Source: Ursus arctos
Lineage: Eukaryota > Chordata > Mammalia > Carnivora > Ursidae
Assembly: GCF_023065955.2 (NCBI RefSeq)
Contig: NW_026622997.1
Location: 17,216,001-17,280,000 of the forward strand
Length of the DNA stretch: 64,000 nucleotides
Direction of reading: 5' to 3'
Below the pieces are notes generated by a model. That model was not told the origin of the DNA, made no database searches, and saw nothing but the letters and a program-made list of their open reading frames with translations. Both the position numbers and the translations under genes were made by a program. Shown piece by piece: positions 22,570 to 33,717 of the stretch (position 1 is its first letter; each line of letters begins with the position of its first letter).

Positions 22570-22884
22570 AAAGCTCCACTCTCGCTCGGAGACCTGGACG
22601 CTTGAAAGAGCAGAAAGCCTCTCCCGTGCGAGGTTCAAGGTTGTCTTATCGCGGCGCCAGCCTCTGGCTTCCGTCCTCTAGCTCCTCCGGCCCACACCTG
22701 GTCCGGAGAATCTCGCGACCACCTTATCCCCTCTGCCCTGGCGGCTAGTGTTTGGGATGCTGTCTTCTCCAGGGCCGCAAGATCCCCGCCTGCTGGAGAC
22801 CTTGGAGCCTGGGAGGATGCTCCCCAGCCTGTCTGCAGTGGAAGACTCCTGTTTTGATTCTTGATTCCCTTGTTGTTCTTCCAG

Positions 22885-23430
22885 TATGTGGAAACAAGTG
22901 AAGACCAAGCACATGAAAAATGCAAAGGCAATTTATTCAAAACTTGCTGTGCAGGGGAGCCACCATCCTTTGAGTTTTGGCAGAAAATCAAAGGCAGACA
23001 GGAGTGGGAACAGCTGATAGAGGAAAAAAGGCAATGCTTCAGGCGTACCCTCACTGAAGGCTATTGACATGAGGAAGCTGTAGGGAGACTAATTAGAAGG
23101 GGGACATCCTGTGTGATCCTTGCCATAGTCAGTTAGCCATGAGTGGCTTTCTCTGGTTGGTCCGAAGTTGGGACAAAAATTAGGGAAGCTGTCAGTTATT
23201 AATCAAGTCCTGGCCATTTGGGACCAATTGTTAACGGTCGTTTATTGCTTGACTTCCTAGGTTGTTTCTAAAGCTAGCAGTCTGGCTTCCTGCAAGTTTG
23301 ACTTAGAGCAGACAGGCTTCCTAGGCTGATTATTATAGGTAAGGCATTGGTTTTCTATCTAGGTTGCTGCAGGTTGTGGGTCAGAGTTCTATTTGTATAT
23401 ATGGTTGGGCCACTGTATATTCAAATTAAA
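22885..23430 (-). mobile_element. Possible LTR remnant next to the TBC1D7 promoter
   Basis: On the minus strand there are two AATAAA motifs and LTR-like text (GAATAAATTGCCTTTGCATT). No clean TG...CA ends or target duplication seen; could be unique sequence. Confidence 0.3.
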
Positions 23431-24004
23431 CACTATAAAAGTAAATTATGAAAAATGAAGTTTTAAAACAAGATATACTAAATACAAGCCCCAATCTATT
23501 AGATTCAGCAGACGTAAAACTATTCTGTAAAATGGCTATTAAAGTTTATAAACATTTTCGGTTTCTCTGCTTACCTTGTCACAGACCAGCACTGGTCCTG
23601 GGGACATCCCTCTGAGCAACACTGCCTGTGTTTAAACCAACACAGCTGGAGAGGAACCCCCTAGAGAAAAGTCAGCTCGGTGATGGGTGCTCCTCCTTAA
23701 AAGCCCAAATGTGTACAGAACAGGCCACACAGAGGCCAAGCTCTAGAGGGAAACTTGGAATCAGTGGTACAGAAGTCAGTCCAGTTACAGTGTCAGGAAG
23801 TTTGTGGTGTAAAGCTAGATAGAACTTTAAGAGAAGCTAGTGGTGGTTGAACTTAAACACGTATGGTCCTCCCAACCCCTCGATCATTACCATCTTTATT
23901 TAGTTCCTCAGTACTGGGGTACTAAGCCTTGCTTAGGCAGCATTTCTTCACATCGGGAGGAATTCTTCAAGTTACAGCTTTCAAGAATTCCATTTGCTTC
24001 ATTT

Positions 24005-24165
24005 ACTTCCTCTGAACCTTGGACCCGTCACTAATGTTCACAATTTCCTTTTTTTATATCTTGGAAATAGAGCTAATCATGGTGACAATATCACAGGTAT
24101 TGGAAGGCTTAGATGAGAAAGTATGTAAACTGCTTGGCACAGTGCTATGGCACAGCGAGCATATA
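24005..24165 (+). repeat. MIR
   Basis: TGGACCCGTCACTAATG, GGCTTAGATGAGAAAGTATG and CTGCTTGGCACAGTGC in MIR order. Confidence 0.65.
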
Positions 24166-24284
24166 CGTGAATCAGCTGCCAGTTGCTTACGGGTGACAAT
24201 ATGGTTGTCTTTAATTGCCTTTCACTGTGCTTTTTGTGAGCTGATAAACAGAATATTTGGAAGCTTCTCTAGGAAATAAGTCTC

Positions 24285-24800
24285 CTGGAGACTACTGCAG
24301 CCAGACTGACCCTTTCAAAATGTCCTTTCTCTGCTTAAAATCCTACAACAGCTTCCTGTTTCCCTCAGAGTAAAAACCAAAATCATTTCGTTGTGTGCCT
24401 TCTTACCTCAACCTCATCTACTGTTAGGGACCCTCTTGTCTTAGGACCTTCTCATGTTTATTCTCTCTGCCGAAAATGGTATTTCCCCAGATAGCCACAT
24501 AACCTGTTTCCTCACCTTAATTTTGGTCATATGTTTCCTCCTCCAACCATCACCCTACCGAAAATTGCAAACTCATTGCCTGAGTCCCAGTCTCCTCCCA
24601 TCCTCTACTTTTCCTTTCTTCCTCAGCACTTACCACCTCACACACTACGTAATCCACATATTTTACTTGTTATTGAGTCTAACCTCCCACCAGGATGTCA
24701 ATTCCACAAGGTCAGGAAACTTCGCTTTGTTAACTGATGCTTCCACAGTTGATGGGACAGTACTTGACATAGTAAGTGCTCAATTCAGACTGCTGAGTGA
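24285..24800 (+). repeat. L2 LINE 3' region
   Basis: TCTGCTTAAAATCCTACAAC, AGAGTAAAAACCAAAATCAT, CCACCAGGATGTCAATTCCA and TACTTGACATAGTAAGTGCT are collinear with the L2 3' end. The 131-codon ORF here is not a gene. Confidence 0.8.
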
Positions 24801-25029
24801 AGGAAAAGAGACCCCACACACTGTGAATGGAGAGCCATTCTTTTCTTAACATTGTACGTTTGGGCTGTGAGATGTCAGAAGACATTATTAGTCATCGGAC
24901 GCCTGCCACAACACAGAACGTCGAGTGAAGTAGCGAAGTGTGATGCTGTGATTCATAAGAAACATATATTTGGTCTTCATCCCTGTTTCTGGTTCACAGC
25001 TCCTAAAACCCTTGAAATGTCCTAGGTGT

Positions 25030-25905
25030 TGAGAGTGAGAAAGATATCTCGTGTTATGTTAATGAGGTGACTGTTGGACTACAGCTAAGGATGGGGGCTG
25101 GTTGCCAGGTGATTAGAGGGTTGGAACGTTCTTTCTTTCTTTTTTTTTTTTTAAGATTTTATTTATTCATTGGGGGAGAGAGAGACAGAGCAGGCATAAG
25201 CAGGGGGAGAGGAAGAGCTAGAGGGAGAAGCATACTCCCCGCTGAGCTGGGAGCCCACTGTGGGGCTGGATCCCAGGACCCTGAGATCATGACCTGAGCC
25301 AAAGGCAGACACTTAACCATCTGAGCCACCCAGGCACCCCTAGAGGGCTGGAACTTTCAATTCTGCCCCCCTGACCCCCAGGAAGGTGAGAGAGGCTGGA
25401 GGTGTAATCGGTCCTCGATGGCCAATGATGTAGTCAATCATACCTGTATAATGAAGCCTCCATTAAAACCCCTAAGAGGAGGGGGTTTGGAGAGCTTCTG
25501 GGTTGGTGATTATTTGCAGAAAGTGCGGAAGCTCTGTGCCCTTCCCCCACGCCTTGCCCTAAGCATCTCTTCCATCTGGCTGTTCCTGAGTTACATCCTT
25601 TTATAATAAATCAGTAATATCACAAGTAAAGTGTTTCTCTTAGTTCTGTGAACCACACTAACAAATTACTCAAACCCAAGGAGGAGCTCGTAGGAACCTC
25701 CAGTGTATAGCTGGTTGGCCAGAAGCCAGGGAGACAGCCTAGATTTTCATCTGGAATCTGAAATGGGGGTGGGGGACCCAGTTTGTAGGATGGAGCCCTT
25801 CATCTGTGGAATCTGGTGCTGTCTCTGGGTAGATAATGTCCGAATTTAGTTAAAATATAAGACACTCAACTGGTGTCCAAGAATTGCTCAGTGGTGTAGG
25901 GAAAC
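25030..25905 (+). mobile_element. Solo ERV LTR, split by a SINE
   Basis: GCCAATGATGTAGTCAATCA, TCTTCCATCTGGCTGTTCCT, CCTTTTATAATAAATC and GAATTGCTCAGTGGTGTAGG match a well-known class of mammalian ERV LTR whose family name I cannot fix. No internal viral genes nearby. Confidence 0.65.
25132..25340 (-). mobile_element. SINEC
   Basis: Inverted copy. Target duplication TAGAGGGTTGGAACGTTC / TAGAGGGCTGGAACTTTC (two mismatches). Younger than the LTR it interrupts. Confidence 0.93.
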
Positions 25906-25915
25906 CACCCCCTCC

Positions 25916-25970
25916 ACACGCACACGTGTGTGCTTGCACGCGCGCACACACACACACACACATACACACG
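25916..25970. repeat. (CA)n / (CG)-containing repeat
   Basis: Alternating purine-pyrimidine CACACG/GTGTGT/CGCGCACACA. Confidence 0.85.
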
Positions 25971-26126
25971 TTAGAACTGGGTGAGATAATCTTAGCAGGC
26001 AATAAAATTTTCATGGAATTTAATTGAAATATGAATTTTAAAAGTCACAGGTGCACTTCATTTTTGAACGTATACCTTGCTGCCCATCTGTGGCCGGCAT
26101 CATTTCTCACTGCGTTGTAACCTGAC

Positions 26127-26139
26127 TGCCCTCTGGTGG
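26127..26139 (-). promoter_or_regulatory. Candidate CTCF site
   Basis: TGCCCTCTGGTGG matches the CTCF core (CCASYAGRKGGCR) exactly when read on the minus strand. Binding is not shown. Confidence 0.5.
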
Positions 26140-26889
26140 TTAACTGTTCTTACTAAATTACGGGAATAATTGTACTAATCATAGCAGTTCCATACTTCAC
26201 CACCCCACTCTGACCCATCACTGTTAATAGATATGTAAAAAGTTAAGGGCAGAGGGGTCCCTCTTGATTGGAAAGTTGGCCACAGTGTATAGAGACCCTC
26301 TATGCCTGGCTTGAGCTCTGGGATAATTAGATTTGAGGGATCCCATTCACTTGACTACTTTCTACTAGTAGGTTTTTCCTCATACAACCCTATCTTTTAC
26401 CTGCATCATTTGACACAACTGGTGTTTTCATGACCCCTTTTCATGATGCGTAACGATACACAGATATGTCCTACTGGAGGCAACAGTAGCTAACCTTTTA
26501 AAACTAGGAGTGTATGTATTATGTAGATGTGATTACAAACTTCAATACTGTCTCTATGGTTAGACCCAGAGGTTGCCTAGTGCTTAAGGAGTCATTTAAC
26601 AAATAACGAATCCATTAACCACTGATAATTATTTGGCCTTGGCCCTGTCTGATATTTTGCATAAATCTTTGACCCTTCTAGTGTCAAGATAGCATGGAGA
26701 GTCAGCAAGGTTAAAATGAAAACTTCATTTTCAGCGAAACTAGAAAAAGATATATAAAATAAGTGAAGAAATTTCCAAAGCAGTGGAGATTAACCAGGGC
26801 AGGTGTAGGAGAAAGAATCTGTGAGTTCTGGGTCAGTTTCAGTTGATCAATTTCTTCTTCTCATTATGGATCAAGTTTTCTTCTTTCTT

Positions 26890-27650
26890 TACATGCCTGG
26901 AAACTCTTCACTGGATGCCAGACTTTCACCTTTTTGGGGTGCTGAATAGAATTGTATCCCCTAAATATTCTTGAACTTTGTTCTAGAATGCAGTTTCATT
27001 ACTTGGAAACGGTTTGATTCTTTTGGGGTTTGCTTTCAGGATTTGCTAGGTGGACCCAGAGACATGTTTATCCTGGGGCTAATTATTTCCCACTTCTCAG
27101 TACTCTACCTGATGTTCCATGAATTATGTGGCTTCCCAGTCTGGCTGCTGGGAAAAGGCACTAATTCTCCCCAACCTAGCGTATACAGTTCTCTCTAATC
27201 CTTTTGGATGATTCTTTCCCTGGCCTCAGGGAAAGAATCCTTATCACACCTGCAATGATCAGCCCTCTCCTGGAAACTTGAAGGGGACTCTGGGTAGATC
27301 TCTGGAGCTTGCTGTCTGTGGTTCTTTCCTCTCCAACACTCTGTTCTGTCAACTCTAGCCACCTTGCTTTCCCCAGTCTCTCAGCCCTGTATCCCTAAAT
27401 CAGGGACTCCACCAGGCTCTACCTGGGCTCCCCCTCACTGCGCCACAGCTTGGACAGTCTCTCAAGGCAGTAAGCTGGGGTGATATCATAGGTCATACCT
27501 CATTTGTTTACCCCCTTTTGTGGAATCACTGATACCCAAGATCTTGAAAACTACGGTTTCACGTATTTTGTCCAGTTTTTTTGTTGGTGTTTCAGGTGAG
27601 AGATGCATCTGTCCTTGTTATGCTGCATCTTGATTACAAGCAGAGGTCCA
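26890..27650 (-). mobile_element. Old L1M 5'UTR fragment
   Basis: TTGAACTTTGTTCTAGAATG, GGCTCTACCTGGGCTCCCCC, AGTCTCTCAAGGCAGTAAGC and TTTTGTCCAG...GTTTCAGGTGAGAG correspond to an inverted L1M 5'UTR whose 5' end is near 27.65-27.8 kb. Confidence 0.65.
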
Positions 27651-27783
27651 GGGGCGCCTGGGTGGCTCAGTTGCTTAAGCATCCGACTCGTGATCTCAGC
27701 TCAGGTCTTGATCTCAGGATCATGAGTTCAAGCCCCACGCTGGGCTCCATGCTGGGTGTACAGCTTACACGAAAAAAAAAAAA
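27651..27783 (+). mobile_element. SINEC, short form
   Basis: Lacks the CT-rich middle; perfect target duplication AAGCAGAGGTCCA at 27638-27650 and 27784-27796. Confidence 0.92.
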
Positions 27784-28865
27784 AAGCAGAGGTCCAATCA
27801 TTATTTTTCATGTTATCATTTTCTTTATTAATTCCACACATTTCAACAAAACATTTTGTCAGGAAAAAAAATGTTAAGAAATTTACCCAAGTAACAACAC
27901 ATTTCCTAAGGGAATGGGATGAGAAGATACCGTGGAAGGAACAGCATTTGAGATGAGGAGTAAAGACTTTGTAGCAAAAGGGGTATTTTTGACAGGAGAT
28001 ATGGCACCCACCGAACCACAAAGGAAATGATGATGTGTATTTGGAGAATGGGAGTCAGCCTGTGGCAGCTGTGTGGGTGTCATCAGAGATAAGGCTGGAG
28101 AGAAGGAAGGTCAGATATGGAAGGCCGAAGGACCAAGAACCCTCCTCTGAGGGAGCGGTGACTCAGATCAGAGGGAAGCTTTAGAACAGTGGATCTCAAA
28201 GACCTAGGAAGGGGAGACACCTGGAGGCTAGAGGGCCTCTCTGGAGGCGCTAAAGGCCATTGCAGAGGGAGGGAGAGGTGGGTTTGGACAGCTGAGAGGC
28301 TCTGAGAGGTCGTAGCTAACCTGGGACTCAAATCGGGACATCTGGGTTATGGCGGCCTGAAAGATCACTACAAGGAAGTCAGCAAGGAGCAGGTTGAGAA
28401 CCAGCTATGTTCCATCACCAGCTAGCTAAGCAGGGGATAACCAGGGTCAGCATTTGATGACGACGCCCAGGTGCAGTTGTAGATGGTACACTCATGAAAC
28501 GAGCTAGGGTGTTCCAGGCACTTTAAAATGCATTCTTGGAGAGTCAATCAAATCCTGAACAAAGGACCTACGGATAATTCCTCCACGTGGGGTTAGATTT
28601 TGCCCCGGTCTCTAGCCGTAGAAACTCGGCTTGCAGAATTCTCACGAGCAGCAGCAGAGGGCAGCAACGGCAGGTGGGTGGCAGATTCCTCGCAAGGCGC
28701 TCAGAGGACTTGGGCTTCTGCCTTCACCAACAGCAGGTGTTTCCAGATGCTGGGGAAGAGAAGGCTGGCCCCGGCTTGCCAGGTAAACCACACATCCATC
28801 TTCTTGCAGATGGCAATGCTGAGCAGGGCAACAGGGACCTCTTTATTCCATCAAGTGAAAAGAAT

Positions 28866-29035
28866 AACAGCTACATTTATTGAGTGCCTACTATTTTTAG
28901 AGCCATGTGCATATTATGCCATTTAATTCTCTTAACAACCTGAAGAAGTTGGTATTATTATCACCACCTACATTTTATAGGAAAGGAGTCCAAGTGGATA
29001 TAACTTGTAAATGATTGATATCTGGTTCCAGAGTC
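28866..29035 (-). repeat. MIR
   Basis: TTTATTGAGTGCCTACTATT, ATTCTCTTAACAACCTGAAG and ACATTTTATAGGAAAGGAG form the inverted MIR/MIR3 3' part. Confidence 0.7.
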
Positions 29036-29223
29036 CACATGTTTAAACATTACATTGTATTACCTCTCCAGGAAGTGGTATTGTTATTGGAGTGAGTGAG
29101 TGTGTGTGTGTGTGTATGCTTTGCTTTTTGGTGCATAGAGAGTTTTTGTTAGTTTGTATACATTTAGGGTAAGATGGATGCCTTGTAAATTTTTAAATCT
29201 TTTCTTTTAAACAAGACACTATA

Positions 29224-29423
29224 GGGGCGCCTGGGTGGCACAGCGGTTAAGCATCTGCCTTCGGCTCAGGGCGTGATCCCGGAGTCCTGGGATCGAGCCC
29301 CACATCAGGCTCCTCCGCTATGAGACTGCTTCTTCTTCTCCCACTCCCCCTGCTTGTGTTCCCTCTCTCGCTGGCTGTCTCTGTCTCTGTTGAATAAATA
29401 AATCTTAAAAAAAAAAAACAAAC
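29224..29423 (+). mobile_element. SINEC, arctoid-type variant
   Basis: Perfect target duplication AAACAAGACACTATA at 29209-29223 and 29424-29438. Confidence 0.94.
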
Positions 29424-29744
29424 AAACAAGACACTATAAGGCAGAAACAAGATATTTTGGTTTGTGGGAGCAGAGCCTCGTGAAGTGTGATCGCGTGACT
29501 AGTGCTGGTCCGCGAACTGTTATGGGTCTGCAACAAGGTTAAGTACAGAAATTCAGAGCAAGCATTTAGACGCTCTTGTAGCAACTTGACAGTCATTTTA
29601 TGCCTGTTGAATCTAATAATAAAAATTGGGGGCTCGTATTTTGTATGTCTTTTATTTTAATTTTCCAGTGATTTGTATTTATTATATTTGAGAAAAGTTA
29701 AGTCCACAACAGATTAGAATTTTTATTTTTAGAAAGCTGGTTGT

Positions 29745-29933
29745 GGGGCACGTAGGTGGCTCAGTCATCAGTTAAGCGTCTGACTCTTGACTTCGGCTCA
29801 GGTCATGATCTCAGGGCTGTGAGATCGAGCCCTGCATTGGGCTCCGCACTAGGCGTGGAACCTGCTTGAGAGTCTCTCTCTCTCCCTCTCCCTTGTTCCT
29901 CCCGCCTTCTCAAAAAATAAAGATTCAAAAAAG
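29745..29933 (+). mobile_element. SINEC
   Basis: Diverged head (GGGCACGTAGGTGGCTCAG) with a CATCAG insertion; AAAGCTGGTT on both sides. Confidence 0.9.
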
Positions 29934-30596
29934 CTGGTTCTTCACCACAAGATTGCTTGAAAGCACTGTAGCAGGGTTTATAACACATACAGAAAAGTCT
30001 AGAGGGTTTTAGATAGGTTCCTTTTATAGGGGAAATGAGCAGCCAGCACAGTTATTAAAACATGGAGACACCACTCCTCTGAATCCCCCAATAGCTCCAC
30101 TGATGGTCATGATTAAAATAGAGCGGGGGGGGGGGCAGTTATAGGGGAGGAGGAAAATGAAGACCGAGAGAAAGCAGAAGGGAAAACCTTGGTAAAGCTT
30201 CAGGAACAGGAGCTGCTTCCCTTCCTGGCCAAATCACTGCAATGAGCATAGGAAAAGTGCATTATAAAGAAACAGATGGAGTGTGGAATAACTTTTTAAA
30301 AAACTGTTCCTACGTCTTGCCGGAGCACTTACATTCGATACAGCGAAGGATTCTGAGAGCCATGTAACCAACCGGCTTCCACCTCCATTCATTCCTAGTC
30401 TCTTACCTTAAAAAAAATACCTGATTTTCAGTTGAAGGATGAGCCCTTGGCCTCCCTCCAGCTCTGGCATCAAAAAGTTGTGATTTAGGAATGCAGAAGA
30501 AAAAGTTTTAGAAGTGGTATTTCTCAGAGAAACACAAAAATCAAACAAAAAGAGAACTTGCCAAGGCATAAGTAAAATTTAAATCTAGGAGTGGAG

Positions 30597-30791
30597 GGGC
30601 GCCTGGGTGGTTCAGCCGTTAAGCATCTGCCTTCAGCTCAGGGCATGATCCCAGCATTCTGGGATCGAGCCCCGCATAGGGCTCCTCCTCTGGGAACCTG
30701 TTTCTCCCTCTCCCACTCCCCCTGCTTGCGTTCCCTCTCTCGCTGGCTGTCTCTCTCTCTGTCAAAAAAATAAATAAAATTAAAAAAAAAT
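30597..30791 (+). mobile_element. SINEC, arctoid-type variant
   Basis: CTAGGAGTGGAG target duplication at 30585-30596 and 30796-30807. Confidence 0.93.
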
Positions 30792-31415
30792 AAAACTAGG
30801 AGTGGAGATTGTGAGGGTGAAGGAGGAAAAAAAATGAGCCATTCTTGGTTCAGTGGCAGGTGGTTTCCTTCTCTGAGGAGATAAAGGGGGAAATGCTTCG
30901 CAATGTCCTGATTCAGGAGTACCTGCTTAGCAGTGCACAGAGTAGACATCCATCCATGAAATATGATTTGCCAACAAGTGTTTCCCAGTTGCCCCCAATC
31001 TTTCCTCCCCTGCTGCTACTCTCCTTTCCCCTTACTTTCCTTTTTAAAATTGTCTTATTCGGATTCAGGAAAGGAGGATATGTCCATTTCCAGATGAGGA
31101 TAGCTGAAGTTGGGACTTTAGGGAGTGACCTAAATCAAAGGTCAAATGTGGCAGCACCTGAGAACTTAGAAGTTAGTTCTAGGTGGGTCAGAATGGGGAA
31201 ACCTCCTGTAGGGACGTCACAGGCCATCAGAAACAAGACTGAATTTCTCAGACTTGCCCGCAGGTAGGTGTGGCCATGAGACTAAGTCCCCGGCCAAAGG
31301 ACGTGACAGAGACAGTAAGTGTGAAACTTTGGGTCATGTCCTTAGAGAGAAGGGGAATGTTCTCTGATTTCCTTTCTCCTGCTGGCCGGAATGCAGACAC
31401 AAAGATGACCCATCT

Positions 31416-31515
31416 AGAACCATCCAGACAAAGTCAACTTCCTAGGAAAGACAGAGCAACCAGATAGAACCATCCAGACAAAGTCAACTTCCTAGGAAAG
31501 ACAGAGCAACCAGAT
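31416..31515. repeat. Perfect 50-bp tandem duplication (2 copies)
   Basis: Copies 31416-31465 and 31466-31515 look identical base for base, each starting AGAACCATCCAGACAAAGTC and ending AGCAACCAGAT. Not SINE- or L1-derived. Confidence 0.97.
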
Positions 31516-31720
31516 AAAGAAGCCAGGGCCCTGCCAACTTAGCAGAGAACACCTACCACTCCAGCTTTAGCTGTTACTGGAGAGAAAAACACCCTTTTCT
31601 TGCTTAAGCCTCTGTTGTTTTAGACTCTGTTCTATGCAATCAAACATATTCAAATGAATACAGACTTCCAGAAAAATATGCCCTCAAGACCACTGCTTTG
31701 AATGCCATAACAAACAATTA

Positions 31721-31902
31721 GGGGCCCCTGGGTGGCTCGGTCAAGCCGAAGACTCTTGATCTCTGCTCAGGTCATGATCTTGGGGTCTTGAAATCAAGAT
31801 CAGAGTGAGGCTTCTAGTTCAGCGGGGAGTCCGCTTGAGATTCTCCCTCTCCTTCTGCCCCCCCCTTTCTCTCTCTAAAATAAATACATCTTTAAAAAAA
31901 AT
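31721..31902 (+). mobile_element. SINEC, diverged
   Basis: Degraded head (GGGGCCCCTGGGTGGCTCGG) and recognisable CT-rich middle and tail. Confidence 0.88.
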
Positions 31903-32827
31903 TTGAACAGAGATGTGAACATACATAAAAGTGCCAACTTCACATCTGTAAGAAAATACAGCTTGAGAGAGGGGACTGGAGCTCTTTGTCAACTAAGAAA
32001 AATAGGCTTAGCAAGATCCATTCCCATCCCCCAATTCTAATGCTTTTAGCCACAGAATCCTGTTAAGTTATTCCGAATCTAGTCCTCTCCATCTCCATAA
32101 AGCTTTCACTCTCTTCATTACTCCACCAATCCAAACCATTTTGCCAACACCCCACCCTCAGAATGCCTGAAACACCATCTAATCTCTCAGCTCTTACACT
32201 TGACCCAGTTTCCCTAAATTTCAAATCAGAGGCAACTCAACTCTGCTCTCTCAAAGGACTCTCTCAGCACACCCCTCCTCTGTGTCCTCACACTCTCCCA
32301 GATGAGATTCTCCTGATGTGTGGTTCCCAGGAGAACAATTTCCTGAGCTCAGAGACAGCTTACTCAATGTAAGTTTACCCTTTCTCCCTCTTCCCACGGA
32401 CATTTATTAAGCTCTTTTTCTTTGCCGGGGGATCATACTGGGTACCGGCCTATACACCTGGCACCGGCAGGAACAAGAGAGGAGTCCAGCTGTCATGTGG
32501 CACAGATGTTTGGAGGCTCACTTCTGTCTAGGATCTAAGACAGTATGTGTGATGCAGGGAATGGGAAGGGAGTATGTGAGAACTTTTCTGCATGTGATTG
32601 GAGTAGCATTTCAACACAATATGAAGAATTAAAGTCTAATTTTAAACAGGTGGGTGATAGGTAGCCATAAAGGAGCGCTAACTTAAGACTTAGGACATTT
32701 CCAGAAATCGACATGCTAGTACTTACCATTACTTTTTTATAAAATAAATTGCATTGCAGACCCGGGCTCAAATTAATGTTCTATCGGTTCATCAAGCAAG
32801 TCCAATAGGAAGCCAGAGGGATCTGAT

Positions 32828-33022
32828 TTTTTTTTAAAGATTTTATTTATTTGACAGACACAGAGAGAGAGAGAGAACAAGCAGAGGAAGCCGCAGAGAG
32901 AAAGGGAGAAGCAGGCTCCCCGCTGAGCAGGGAGCCCAGTGTGGGGCTTGATCCCGGCACCCTGGGATCATGACCTGAGCCGAAGGCAGATGCTTAACCG
33001 ACTGAGCCACCCAGGCACCCCA
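32828..33022 (-). mobile_element. SINEC
   Basis: Poly-T start, GACCTGAGCCGAAGGCAGAT and GAGCCACCCAGGCACCCC end; GGAT(C/G)TGAT on both sides. Confidence 0.93.
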
Positions 33023-33576
33023 GGATGTGATTATTTTTATCAAACCATACAGAGGCACGTTTTGCAAGCTATAGATTGCAAGGAGCCCTCTTTGCTTTGG
33101 ATCACTGGAATGCTTTCTCCTTGGATGTGGTCTCTCAAATGCTGCATGGAACTCTGTGTGTCTGGCCCTTCTCATTGTCAGATCGATGGGAGATTTTTAA
33201 TACTGATTGGATGAGTGAAGGTATAAGATAAAGGTAGGAGTGCACCAGACATCACTGGCATTTCACAGTGTAATCTGCCCTCTATGCAGATGTTGGTTTG
33301 GCTACTACATCTCTCATTTGCTATCTGCATTACCCTTGGCAAGTTGCTTATGAGCGTGGGCTATGTAAGAGGGTTAACAATAGTGAGGACGGTTGTAAGG
33401 ATTAAACGAAGGCACTGTTACACTTGACACGCTTCCTTGGCTGAACAGAGCTCTATGTTTCTGCCAACTTTCCATCGACAAAGCTCTTGCCCTCCTACCT
33501 CTGCTCCCGTCTAAATTCATCTGTTCTCGCCAATCACTCTCGCCGCCTATGCGCAGCCTGGGCTCCACCCCTCCCT

Positions 33577-33666
33577 GCGATGCCACGCCTCCCCGCGATG
33601 CCACGCCTCCCCACAGTGCCACGCCTTCCTGCGATGCCACGCCTCCCTGCGATGCCATGCCTGCTT
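33577..33666. repeat. 18-bp minisatellite, 5 units
   Basis: Units beginning at 33577, 33595, 33613, 33631 and 33649; consensus GCGATGCCACGCCTCCCC with few changes. Because 18 is a multiple of 3, open frames run through on both strands without implying coding. Confidence 0.95.
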
Positions 33667-33704
33667 CTATACAAGTTCTGCTTCCGCCCTAGCAGCCCCG
33701 AGTG

Positions 33705-33717
33705 CGCCCCCTGCTGG
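33705..33717 (-). promoter_or_regulatory. Candidate CTCF site
   Basis: CGCCCCCTGCTGG matches the CTCF core exactly on the minus strand, 39 bp after an 18-bp minisatellite. CCAAT-type motifs (CCAATCAG) follow at about 33750 and 33821. Confidence 0.5.

Larger units (their letters stand above)
22300..22720. promoter_or_regulatory. TBC1D7: CpG-rich promoter block of TBC1D7 (possibly bidirectional)
   Basis: GC-rich and dense in CpG, in contrast to AT-rich flanks, and 1.5-1.9 kb upstream of the TBC1D7 start codon, where a non-coding first exon is expected. It contains a palindromic CRE, a GC box and two NRF1-like sites. The exact start site and first donor cannot be fixed by eye; GTGAAG near 22276 is one candidate donor. 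The plus side is also GC-rich to about 22.8 kb, so a divergent transcript is possible but unproven. Confidence 0.75.

Noticed and set aside
24454..24849. 131-codon ORF
   Set aside because: Falls inside an L2 element.
33577..33666. CRISPR-like array
   Set aside because: Directly abutting 18-bp units without unique spacers, in a mammalian genome; a minisatellite.
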